A stretch of DNA of 13,811 nt. It comes from Desulfobacterales bacterium (GTDB lineage Bacteria; Desulfobacterota; DSM-4660; Desulfatiglandales; Desulfatiglandaceae). The translations under genes were made by a program, and so were the position numbers. Within the stretch, counting starts at the first letter, position 1. Each line of letters begins with the position of its first letter. Below the pieces are notes generated by a model that was given only the letters and a program-made list of their open reading frames with translations, was not told where the DNA came from and did no database searches. Below, piece after piece: positions 7,760 to 13,811 of the stretch. The DNA is taken from contig JAKLQB010000681.1 of the NCBI GenBank assembly GCA_022013615.1, positions 1 to 13,811 of the forward strand, given 5' to 3'.

Positions 7760-8905
7760 TCATTTTAAAGTAGTTTTGCCCTGCCTTATCAGTTCTCTCC
7801 CAATAATCATTCTCTGGATCTGATTTGTTCCCTCAAAAATCTGCGTGAGTTTTGCATCCCTGAACATCCTTTCCAAGGGGTAATCCCTGATATAGCCATA
7901 CCCCCCAAGGACCTGAACCATGTCCGTCGTAATCTTCATGGCCGCATCGCTGCAGAAGCACTTTGCCATGGAGGCCAGCTTGGTGTTTGGATTCCCCCCA
8001 TCGTGAGCGATGGCTGCCCTCAGCATCAAACCTCGCCCCGCCTCTATCATGGTACTGGCATCCGCTAACATAAACTGGATGGCCTGGTGTTTAACGAGGG
8101 GTTTACCAAATGTAATGCGGTCCATGGCGTAATCAAGGGCATAGCTTACAGCGCCTGCGGAAATACCCAAAGCGAGGGCCGCCACAGCCGGGCGAGACAT
8201 ATCAAAATCCATCATGGCAATGGTAAACCCATCTCCTGGCTTCCCCAGGAGATTCTCTTGAGGTACCTGTACATCTTCCAGGATCACCTCTGCGGTGTTG
8301 CTGCCGCGAAATCCGCACTTTTCTTCGATCTTGCCTATGCTAACGCCTTCCTGTTGCCTTTCTACAATGAAGAAGGAAAGTTCTTTTTCTCCGGTTTTTG
8401 CGAGTACAGAATAGATGCCGGCAATAGCCCCGTTGGTCGCAAAAGTCTTTCTTCCATTGAGGATATAGTGGCCATGTGAACGCTTGGCAGTACTTAAAAT
8501 GGCCTGCACATCTGAGCCTGCTCCAGGTTCAGTAACGAGGTAGGCGATCAGTTCTCGACCCTGGGAAATCCTTGGTAAATATTTTTTTTTCTGTTTTTGA
8601 TTCCCCGCTGAAAGCAAAGGAAAACTGCCCACCGCCTGAATAAGCAGCATAAGTGCGGAGGATGCGCAGGCCTTGGCGATTTCCTCAATGCAAAGGCAGA
8701 GTGTATGGCAGGGTGTTTGGGGCCAACCATCGTACTCCTCTGGAAGCGTAATCTGAAAAAGCCCAAGGTCCCAAAATAAAGATGCAATATCCCAGTTGAA
8801 CGTGCCTTTTCGATCGGTTTCAGCCGCAACCGGGGCAATTTTTTCTTTGACAGCCCGTTTCAGGTTGTCCAGTAGGATTATTTGTTCCTCAGAGGGCTCA
8901 ATCAT
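7760..8905 (-). CDS. Acyl-CoA dehydrogenase (first gene of pair)
   Basis: A 381-aa FAD acyl-CoA dehydrogenase. Visible motifs are [14 protein letters not shown] (122-135), [11 protein letters not shown] (149-159), [19 protein letters not shown] (197-215), [10 protein letters not shown] (261-270), [20 protein letters not shown] (331-350) and [12 protein letters not shown] (354-365), with Glu358 as the probable catalytic base. The frame stays open to an upstream Met at 8983, but the start is placed at 8905. There GGAGG sits 5 nt before the ATG, and the protein begins MIEPSEEQ as is normal for the family, while the extra 26 residues look unlike it. It is the first gene after a terminator, with a 16-bp palindrome 63 bp upstream of the start. 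It differs clearly from its neighbour, so the pair is not a recent duplication. No etf, CoA ligase or hydratase gene is adjacent here. Confidence 0.93.
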   Translation of the reverse strand: MIEPSEEQIILLDNLKRAVKEKIAPVAAETDRKGTFNWDIASLFWDLGLFQITLPEEYDGWPQTPCHTLCLCIEEIAKACASSALMLLIQAVGSFPLLSAGNQKQKKKYLPRISQGRELIAYLVTEPGAGSDVQAILSTAKRSHGHYILNGRKTFATNGAIAGIYSVLAKTGEKELSFFIVERQQEGVSIGKIEEKCGFRGSNTAEVILEDVQVPQENLLGKPGDGFTIAMMDFDMSRPAVAALALGISAGAVSYALDYAMDRITFGKPLVKHQAIQFMLADASTMIEAGRGLMLRAAIAHDGGNPNTKLASMAKCFCSDAAMKITTDMVQVLGGYGYIRDYPLERMFRDAKLTQIFEGTNQIQRMIIGRELIRQGKTTLK

Positions 8906-8968
8906 TTTCACCTCCAAATTCCTCAACCTTAGCAGGCTTTTGATTGGCAAGCCAGAGATCCAGTTTTG

Positions 8969-8984
8969 CTTGCATCTATGCAAG
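8969..8984. promoter_or_regulatory. 16-bp palindrome upstream of the acyl-CoA dehydrogenase pair, possible operator
   Basis: CTTGCAT-CT-ATGCAAG is a perfect inverted repeat with 7-bp arms and a 2-bp spacer. It lies between the upstream terminator and the first dehydrogenase start. The size and symmetry suit a dimeric repressor such as a TetR- or GntR-type regulator of acyl-CoA genes; no regulator gene is in the window. No convincing -35/-10 pair was found beside it. Confidence 0.4.
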
Positions 8985-8989
8985 GCTCC

Positions 8990-9038
8990 TATAAAAAATG
9001 AAAAGCGGTTAATGAGACAGAGCCTTCAACCGCCTTTT
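8990..9038 (-). terminator. Rho-independent terminator after the CBM48 gene
   Basis: On the minus strand AAAGGCGGTT (complement of 9028-9037) pairs with AACCGCTTTT (complement of 9001-9010), with one G-U pair and a 17-nt loop. A T-rich run (TTTTCATTTTTTA) follows. It would end the pgpH-CBM48 transcript before the acyl-CoA dehydrogenase genes. A second, less stable GC-rich hairpin lies at about 9068-9106 without a T-run. Confidence 0.65.
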
Positions 9039-9160
9039 ACTTAATACAGTAAGTTATTGAAATGTTTTAAGACGCCCCCCTCATTCATAGTCAAGGAGGC
9101 GCTGGAGCCTGGTGAATGTCTGCAAAAATGGATGCTGTTTTCGACCTGCAAGCCCTCAGT

Positions 9161-9484
9161 TCAAGTGTTTTCAAATAGATGGCTTGCCTGCTTCTCAAAT
9201 ACGGTAAGGACATTGTTTTCGGTTCCGAAAGAGTTGGGAACGGTCTGGTTGTTCCCAGAATCCAGTCGCCACTGCCCATCCACTAAAATTCTGTACTCGT
9301 ATTTCCCGGGAGGAATCATCATACTTACTCTCCATATCCCGTTCTCATCCTTTTCCATCGGATGACTACCAGCATCCCAGTTATTAAAATCTCCCATTAA
9401 TATGACCTCTTTCACCGAGGGTGCTTTTAACCTGAAAGTCACCCGTTGGTTCCTGGTCACCTCTTGTAGAGCTGTTTCGGCCAT
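9161..9484 (-). CDS. Stand-alone CBM48 / isoamylase N-terminal-like glycogen-binding domain protein
   Basis: This 107-aa protein is essentially one early-set (immunoglobulin-like) domain of the CBM48/AMPK-beta type, which binds glycogen or other alpha-glucans. Recognisable segments are VTFRLKAPSVKEVILMGDFN (15-34), NNWD with a following PM.KDENGIWRVSM, and PPGKYEYRILVDGQWRLD, which carry the typical aromatic positions and the K-Y-E-Y-R-I-L-V-D-G-Q-W run. There is no catalytic domain and no signal peptide. GGAGG lies 9 nt before the ATG. It begins 33 bp after the end of the 7TM-HD phosphodiesterase gene on the same strand, so both are probably in one transcript. A function in carbon-store sensing or as a partner subunit is a guess. 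Confidence 0.85.
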   Translation of the reverse strand: MAETALQEVTRNQRVTFRLKAPSVKEVILMGDFNNWDAGSHPMEKDENGIWRVSMMIPPGKYEYRILVDGQWRLDSGNNQTVPNSFGTENNVLTVFEKQASHLFENT

Positions 9485-9517
9485 GGGTTCATCCCTCCTA
9501 TCCCTTACCCTTAGTTC

Positions 9518-11686
9518 CTACTTCCCCTTTTCCTGCCATGGATATAATATCCGGGAGTGAAAAGATGCCTCCAGCGAATCAACCAATACCCGGACAATTC
9601 TGGCCAGGTAGCGAGTGGAGAGGTTGCATTCGTCGAATTGACCGTCAGCAACCCGCTTCACTATCAGGAGGCGAATCATTTTCTCTATCTTCTCTCGTGT
9701 GGGTCCCTCAATGGACCGGTAAGTGGCCTCAACCGCATCAACGATCATCAATACTGCGGCCTCGACGCTTTGAGGCTTTGGCCCCGGATATCGAAAATCT
9801 TCCTTGCGAACCTCGTCCCCCTGACTTGTCTTGATTGCCTTGTTGTGGAAATATTCCACAAGCTGGGTCCCGTGATGTTGAAGAATAAGCCCCACAAGAA
9901 TCTCGGGCAATTTCATCTCTAACGCGATTTTTGCTCCATGGGTGACATGATTAATGATGAGTTTGGCGCTCTCTTGAGGATCTAAGTCGTCATGAGGATT
10001 CTTCCAGCCGGATTGATTCTCCGAAAAAATCTCGGGATCCGCCATTTTTCCGATGTCATGATAATAGGCGCCTATCCTCAGCAGGAGGGTGTTCGCCCCG
10101 ATGGCCTGGCCCACTGTATGAGCGAGATATGCGACTGTCATGGTGTGTTGGTAAGTCGCCGGGGTCTTGGTGAGGAGGTCTTTCATGAGGGGATGTTGAA
10201 GATCTGCGTACCTGTTCAGCTTAAAGTTTGAAGCAGTATGCCAACTCAGTTCCAGTAATGGCAGGAGGAGGAGGGCCAGAGGGCCTGCCGCAAAGCCTCC
10301 AATGAAGCCCCACCCCATGTACCCTAACAAATTTTCGTTGATAATCTCCCCAGGTGAAGAGATCCTGACCTCTTGCCATTTCAAAAAAAAGCCGGCCACG
10401 CTTCCCCAATCTATGAAGAAAGCCATGAGAATGACCGCGTTGATGATGCCCACCTTTAGTGAAGGGAGGAGGATGTGAACACGTTTTCGTATATTGAAAG
10501 AAACCAATACAGCCGTTACACCGCCGAAAGCAAAGAAAAGCAAGATCTCTAAGGTACGGCCCGAAAGCAAGGCCACCAGCGCCGCTCCCACTACTGTGGT
10601 CCAGGTGGCAGATACCCTTTCATCGAATAAAAGAATGATAAGCAAAGGGAGAAATGCGAAAGGGATTGAGAAAATGGAAAAAGCCGTGAACAAGAGGCAC
10701 GCCTTTGAAAGAAAAATAGTTATCACCAGCAGGAAAAGCAGTAGCTGAGAAGGAGGTCTCTTCCGCCACCCGGCCCATAGTATCTCAGAGAGAAATACGT
10801 TATAAAGCACTACTATGAACAATATGACAATCAGTATCCAGGGGGCTTTCCCGAAGAGATCTTTTTTCTCTTCCTCCTGATATGCAGTCAGTAAAAGCAC
10901 ATCTTCTTCGCTCAGGATTTTGCGAAAATGCACGAGGACATCGCCTGGCTCGTAAGAAATGATCTTAGAGGGATACCGCCGAATGATCTCTTCGATCCTC
11001 CTGTTATTCTCACCCTGGTCGTACTTCAGGTTCGGCAGAAGGGTAGCCATTGATATCTGAAGAAGCGGATCTAAAATTCTTTTGTCCACCTGCCAGAACA
11101 GTTGCCTGCCTTTCTCCTGCAAATTGAGGCGGGCCTTTTCAAGGGTAATTATTTCTCCCACCGGATAGGTCACGATACCCGAGGGCTCAGGGTAGAGGAC
11201 CTCTATAGTCTTCTTGCCTATGAAAGGTTTTGGGTCTTCTACAATTTTACTCTTTAGAATCGATTCCTCGATGGTAAGGATGCCAGCTACGAGGCTCTTG
11301 AGGTCCTGGTACTTGATAAGTCTGGCTGCCAGGTTCCGGGGAAGTTCCAGCCCGTATTCTGTGCGCAGATACTCCGAAAGCCCCTGCCCTCCGGTCAGCT
11401 TTTGATCGCGAAGAGTGGAGACCTTTTCAATCAGGGCATTCATTTCTGCCTTTGCTTTTTCATCCCCACCGGGGATATCGGTATAGAGGGGGACATACTG
11501 TGAAAGGGCTATTTCCCGCTTGCCACCGAGGGCTTTCTCTTGGTCGAAGTTGAAGTATCGTTGGGATCGTACTGTGAATGGAATAATTTCCTGTGGTTGG
11601 GGCGGCAGAACAAAAAGGTAGATTTCCTCAATGTAACAGGCAAAAAAGGTTATAAGAACAAGAATGATGTTAAGAAGCAGTTTCAT
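9518..11686 (-). CDS. pgpH: 7TM-HD family membrane phosphodiesterase, probable cyclic-di-AMP hydrolase
   Basis: This 722-aa membrane protein matches the YqfF/PgpH family in architecture. It has one N-terminal membrane helix, a long extracytoplasmic 7TMR-HDED region (about 30-275), then a block of seven or so hydrophobic helices (about 282-480), and a cytoplasmic HD domain (about 505-715). HD-site residues are visible in QHTMTVAYLAH, AYYHDIGK, NHVTHG, LQHHGT and MIVDAVEA, giving the H...HD...H...H...D pattern. PgpH enzymes degrade c-di-AMP to pApA; activity here is inferred from the family. The gene was placed at the ATG at 11686 (MKLLLNIILV); a TTG at 11698 would add four residues. Neither start has a strong ribosome-binding site. 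The usual deltaproteobacterial neighbours phoH and ybeY are not seen. A CBM48 gene follows within 33 bp. Confidence 0.9.
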   Translation of the reverse strand: MKLLLNIILVLITFFACYIEEIYLFVLPPQPQEIIPFTVRSQRYFNFDQEKALGGKREIALSQYVPLYTDIPGGDEKAKAEMNALIEKVSTLRDQKLTGGQGLSEYLRTEYGLELPRNLAARLIKYQDLKSLVAGILTIEESILKSKIVEDPKPFIGKKTIEVLYPEPSGIVTYPVGEIITLEKARLNLQEKGRQLFWQVDKRILDPLLQISMATLLPNLKYDQGENNRRIEEIIRRYPSKIISYEPGDVLVHFRKILSEEDVLLLTAYQEEEKKDLFGKAPWILIVILFIVVLYNVFLSEILWAGWRKRPPSQLLLFLLVITIFLSKACLLFTAFSIFSIPFAFLPLLIILLFDERVSATWTTVVGAALVALLSGRTLEILLFFAFGGVTAVLVSFNIRKRVHILLPSLKVGIINAVILMAFFIDWGSVAGFFLKWQEVRISSPGEIINENLLGYMGWGFIGGFAAGPLALLLLPLLELSWHTASNFKLNRYADLQHPLMKDLLTKTPATYQHTMTVAYLAHTVGQAIGANTLLLRIGAYYHDIGKMADPEIFSENQSGWKNPHDDLDPQESAKLIINHVTHGAKIALEMKLPEILVGLILQHHGTQLVEYFHNKAIKTSQGDEVRKEDFRYPGPKPQSVEAAVLMIVDAVEATYRSIEGPTREKIEKMIRLLIVKRVADGQFDECNLSTRYLARIVRVLVDSLEASFHSRILYPWQEKGK

Positions 11687-11850
11687 TTTTTGTACCAAAT
11701 AGCACCATCAAGCCCTAAAAGCATAGAAGCTTTGCCGGTAAAACTCATAGGCAAACCTTGATTCAATATCTGGTGTTGTCTTATTGTGATTTATTGCACA
11801 TCGGGTTTGCGTATGTCAAGGGTATGTAAACGACCCCATTTATGTCCCGG

Positions 11851-11896
11851 GGTGTTGGGTATAAACACCTTGACAAGGCTTGCAACAAATTAGAAA
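11851..11896 (+). promoter_or_regulatory. Putative promoter with adjacent inverted repeat upstream of the 134-aa gene
   Basis: A perfect TTGACA (11870-11875) is followed by TAGAAA at 15 bp (11891-11896), or GAAATT at 17 bp, so the -10 is weak. Directly before it GGTGTT (11851-11856) and AACACC (11864-11869) form a perfect 6-bp inverted repeat that could be an operator. The region also separates the gene from the divergent pgpH. Confidence 0.4.
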
Positions 11897-11900
11897 TTGT

Positions 11901-11985
11901 CACTGTGCGGAGCAAAAGCTCAGGTCTCGCAAAACCCTTTTATTCTTTCCGCCGCGGCGGGACAGAAACTCCGAGGCGTTGTATT
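11901..11985 (+). other. Structured 5' leader candidate of the 134-aa gene
   Basis: If transcription starts near 11901, the leader is about 85 nt and rich in potential structure. It contains TGCG (11906-11909), GAGC-AAAA-GCTC (11910-11921), a six-base bulge, then CGCA (11928-11931). Next come a 12-nt perfect palindrome CCGCCGCGGCGG (11949-11960) and the ribosome-binding region GAGGCG (11973-11978), whose GGCG can pair with CGCC (11950-11953). An open frame also runs through from an ATG at 11842, but its 48 extra residues look low-quality. The leader shows no match I can defend to a known riboswitch class. Confidence 0.35.
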
Positions 11986-12390
11986 ATGACAGATAAAAAC
12001 CCTATTATCGAGGCCATTGGCAAAGATTCCTTTGAATGGCTTTTGAGGGAATTTAGCAGAGAAACAACACTGAAAGATGTCCCCGATGAAGTCCTTGATA
12101 GGATCGGTTCGGTGGACATCGCTATCAGGAACTATGCAAGTAATCGAGATGCCATTACTTCCATCGCTGTAATCACATTTGCATACAAATTGGCAAATAA
12201 TACCCAGAAGGCCCAGTTTGGCGCAAAGGATATCCTTTTGCTCAAGGTTCTGGCCAAAAATGAAAAATTAAGGAGAGAGGGTAAGGGTCACTCTCACAAT
12301 AGAATATGGGATGCGCCTCTTTTTGAACTTATCACCGGGGAGGTGGGCGGGCGGATCAGAGGCATGCGGATCATGAACAGCCCGATATGA
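11986..12390 (+). CDS. Hypothetical protein, 134 aa
   Basis: I do not recognise this protein. The frame is open from 11842, but the ATG at 11986 is chosen because it has GAGG 9 nt upstream and because the protein from there on looks well-formed. The upstream 48 residues are encoded by DNA full of hairpins. The 134-aa product is soluble-looking and mostly helical. It has an acidic N-terminal half (KDSFEWLLREFSRETTLKDV), a central moderately hydrophobic helix (AITSIAVITFAYKLANN), and a basic segment with KNEKLRREGKGHSHNRIWD, ending VGGRIRGMRI. No catalytic motif is obvious. It is divergent from pgpH and stands 145 bp before a phosphatidyltransferase gene that seems to have its own promoter. Confidence 0.7.
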   Translation: MTDKNPIIEAIGKDSFEWLLREFSRETTLKDVPDEVLDRIGSVDIAIRNYASNRDAITSIAVITFAYKLANNTQKAQFGAKDILLLKVLAKNEKLRREGKGHSHNRIWDAPLFELITGEVGGRIRGMRIMNSPI

Positions 12391-12432
12391 GGCTGTGGCC
12401 AGAATTGGCTGCATTACAAATCGTAATCATTT

Positions 12433-12459
12433 TTGACAAATATCGGCGATTTTGATAAT
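12433..12459 (+). promoter_or_regulatory. Candidate promoter for the phosphatidyltransferase operon
   Basis: A perfect TTGACA (12433-12438) is followed by GATAAT (12454-12459), five of six matches to the -10 consensus, although the 15-bp spacing is short. It lies about 75 bp before the phosphatidyltransferase start, in the only sizeable gap upstream of it. Confidence 0.5.
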
Positions 12460-12535
12460 AGTGGCAGAAAAGTGAATGGGTCGCTAAATCAGCAAGGGAG
12501 ACAGGGGTACTTTAATAGAAGATAAGGACGTTCAG

Positions 12536-13210
12536 ATGGCCGAATTCGTTTTATTGAGTGAGAAGAACAGGGAAAGATATTTAAGGGTCATCTCGCCAGC
12601 GGGAAAGCTTATGGCTCGCCTGGGGGTTCATCCCAACATCTTGTCCCTGGCCGGGTTAGTGTTGAGTGCATTCGCCGGGCTGATATACAGTACCGGATCA
12701 TTTTTCTGGGGGGCATGGGTGCTGGTCCTGGCTGGAACGTGTGATGCCCTGGACGGACAGCTTGCAAGGCAAGCGGAAAAGGATTCATCGTTTGGTGCCT
12801 TTTTTGACAGCACCCTGGACAGGTTCAGTGAGGTGTTTATTTTTCTGGGGCTTGCCTGGCATTTTTCAGGGGGGGCGGTTTTTTGGAGCTTTAAAGCAGG
12901 GAACCCTGCTGATTTTCAAAGCCCCCTGGCCGTTTTATTAATCATCCTGGCCATTGCCGGATCATTCATGGTGAGCTACACAAGGGCTCGAGCCGAAGGA
13001 TTGGGGGTTAGTTGCGAAGTAGGTTTGATGAAGAGACCGGAAAGGATTACCCTCCTGATCATCGGATCACTGGTTGCTTCTATTCCTGTAATTGGCCCAT
13101 TCATAATGAAGCTGACCCTGCTATTGCTTGCCGTCTTAAGCAATTTTACGGCCCTTCATAGGATGATTTACGTAAAGAAAGAACTTTATAGAAAGACGCG
13201 TGCGCAATGA
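12536..13210 (+). CDS. CDP-alcohol phosphatidyltransferase family membrane protein
   Basis: These integral membrane enzymes transfer a phosphatidyl (or similar) group from a CDP-linked lipid to an alcohol such as glycerol phosphate or inositol phosphate. The family signature D-x2-D-G-x2-A-R-x8-G-x3-D-x3-D is complete: D70, D73, G74, A77, R78, G87, D91, D95, which binds the metal and CDP. Hydrophobic stretches at about 34-68, 97-110, 126-148 and 175-210 agree with a polytopic protein, and 224 aa is a normal length. AAGGA lies 7 nt before the ATG. The size and signature fit both phosphatidylglycerophosphate-type and phosphatidylinositol-phosphate-type synthases, and the acceptor cannot be decided by eye. 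The stop overlaps the Nudix start (ATGA), so the two are translationally coupled. Confidence 0.9.
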   Translation: MAEFVLLSEKNRERYLRVISPAGKLMARLGVHPNILSLAGLVLSAFAGLIYSTGSFFWGAWVLVLAGTCDALDGQLARQAEKDSSFGAFFDSTLDRFSEVFIFLGLAWHFSGGAVFWSFKAGNPADFQSPLAVLLIILAIAGSFMVSYTRARAEGLGVSCEVGLMKRPERITLLIIGSLVASIPVIGPFIMKLTLLLLAVLSNFTALHRMIYVKKELYRKTRAQ

Positions 13211-13689
13211 AAGATCAGATCTTATGCCCCCACTGCGGCCAGGTGGCCGAGAAATACCGGAATCCCTTTCCAACGGTTGATATTATTATAGAAATGGCCT
13301 CCGGATCGTATGGGGTTATGGGGCAGAAAAAAGCCGGGAACATCGTACTTATTGAGAGAAAAAACCCTCCTTTGGGATGGGCCCTGCCAGGAGGTTTTGT
13401 GGATTACGGAGAGAGCCTCGAAGTTGCGGCTATAAGGGAGGCGGAGGAAGAGACTTGCTTGAAAGTAAGACTTCTGTATCAACTGGGCGCCTATTCAGCT
13501 CCCACAAGAGATCCGAGGTTTCACACGATTTCCGTAGTTTTTGTAGCCAGCGCAACAGGAGCACCCAAGGCCGCTGACGATGCAAAAGATGTTGGCATTT
13601 TTAGCCGTGATTCCCTTCCTGAAAACCTGGCTTTTGATCATGGAGAGATCCTCCAGGACTATTTTAAGAAATGTTCCGCAAAAAATTAA
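13207..13689 (+). CDS. Nudix hydrolase, ADP-ribose-pyrophosphatase-like
   Basis: A 160-aa cytoplasmic Nudix enzyme, expected to split a nucleoside diphosphate linked to another group. The Nudix box is GFVDYGE (63-69), seven residues, then REAEEETCL (77-85). The catalytic R-E and E-E are intact, but the usual Gly in 'EETGL' is Cys84. The following [20 protein letters not shown] resembles the segment after the box in archaeal and bacterial ADP-ribose pyrophosphatases, so that activity is the best guess. The N-terminus has a lone CPHCG knuckle (7-11), reminiscent of a zinc ribbon but without a second Cys pair. It overlaps the upstream phosphatidyltransferase by 4 nt and the downstream membrane-protein gene by 19 nt, so it is the middle gene of an operon. 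Confidence 0.9.
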   Translation: MKDQILCPHCGQVAEKYRNPFPTVDIIIEMASGSYGVMGQKKAGNIVLIERKNPPLGWALPGGFVDYGESLEVAAIREAEEETCLKVRLLYQLGAYSAPTRDPRFHTISVVFVASATGAPKAADDAKDVGIFSRDSLPENLAFDHGEILQDYFKKCSAKN

Positions 13690-13811
13690 GGGCCCTTCTT
13701 GTTCCTGCCCTCCTACTCTTTCTCCTCTTAGTAGCTTTAATCCTCCTTCTTAACAGCCTGATACAAAACCCATCTGTTCAGCGCTATTTGTTGGGCGAAG
13801 TGTCCAAAGTA
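13671..13811 (+). CDS. AsmA-like / large periplasmic-facing membrane protein, N-terminal fragment
   Basis: Only the first 47 codons are inside the window, running off the right edge. The protein starts with a short basic stretch (MFRKKLR) and a strong hydrophobic helix (about 8-30, very rich in Leu), then [17 protein letters not shown]. An N-terminal anchor followed by '(S/N)P.VQRYLL..VS' is the usual opening of AsmA/TamB-type proteins, which extend into the periplasm and take part in lipid or envelope handling. This is inferred from a short piece. The ATG lies inside the last codons of the Nudix gene (19-nt overlap) with no strong ribosome-binding site, suggesting translational coupling. Its pairing with a phospholipid-synthesis enzyme fits an envelope role. 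Confidence 0.65.
   Translation, partial: MFRKKLRALLVPALLLFLLLVALILLLNSLIQNPSVQRYLLGEVSKV

Noticed and set aside
8906..8983. 26-residue longer start for the first acyl-CoA dehydrogenase
   Set aside because: The ATG at 8905 has an ideal GGAGG, and the longer version would translate the palindromic upstream region into sequence unlike the family.
9068..9106. Second terminator after the CBM48 gene
   Set aside because: A GC-rich stem with wobble pairs can form, but no T-run follows; the hairpin at 9001-9038 is the better candidate.
11842..11985. N-terminal extension of the 134-aa protein from an ATG at 11842
   Set aside because: The added 48 residues are encoded by DNA dominated by hairpins and a GC palindrome, lack a ribosome-binding site at the first ATG, and the ATG at 11986 has GAGG at good spacing.
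11890..11985. c-di-GMP-I (GEMM) riboswitch
   Set aside because: The stretch GCAAAAGCTCAGGTCT loosely resembles the conserved GCAAAGCC...GGGTCT part, but the upstream conserved segment, the tetraloop receptor and closing stem could not be found, so the class is not claimed.

Overview
The window looks like a chromosomal segment of a deltaproteobacterium (Desulfobacterota), probably an anaerobic sulfate reducer or syntroph of roughly Desulfobacterales/Syntrophobacterales type. This is inferred from the gene mix: paired acyl-CoA dehydrogenases, a 7TM-HD phosphodiesterase, a glutaminyl-tRNA synthetase, a radical SAM protein tail and AT-rich repeat-bearing spacers. No rRNA, tRNA, CRISPR array or intact transposase gene was seen. 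Most genes are housekeeping or metabolic, and no complete undescribed system is evident. The most unusual items are a fusion protein, a palindromic mobile-element-like repeat and a structured leader.

Left part (1-4134): the C-terminal end of a radical SAM protein (+) meets purD (-) tail to tail. Upstream of purD is a 156-bp palindromic, MITE-like element with 20-bp terminal inverted repeats. Beyond it lies about 400 bp of AT-rich spacer with short tandem repeats. A GMC-type FAD oxidoreductase with a four-cysteine motif (+) follows. It converges, across a bidirectional terminator, on a 107-aa protein of unknown function (-) that has its own near-consensus promoter.

Middle part (4328-9484, all on -): read in transcription order, there are first a stand-alone glycogen-binding-like (CBM48) protein and a hairpin terminator. 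Two acyl-CoA dehydrogenases follow, 15 bp apart, and then glutaminyl-tRNA synthetase. This synthetase carries an extra C-terminal tRNA-binding domain of the kind normally found on MetRS. The dehydrogenase pair has a 16-bp palindrome upstream that could be an operator.

Right part (9518-13811): a 7TM-HD protein of the PgpH type, probably a cyclic-di-AMP phosphodiesterase, reads leftward and is probably co-transcribed with the CBM48 gene. Divergent from it is a 134-aa protein of unknown function with a highly structured 5' leader. Next on + come a CDP-alcohol phosphatidyltransferase, a Nudix hydrolase and the start of an AsmA-like membrane protein. These three are translationally overlapped and look like one operon connected with phospholipid or envelope biology.
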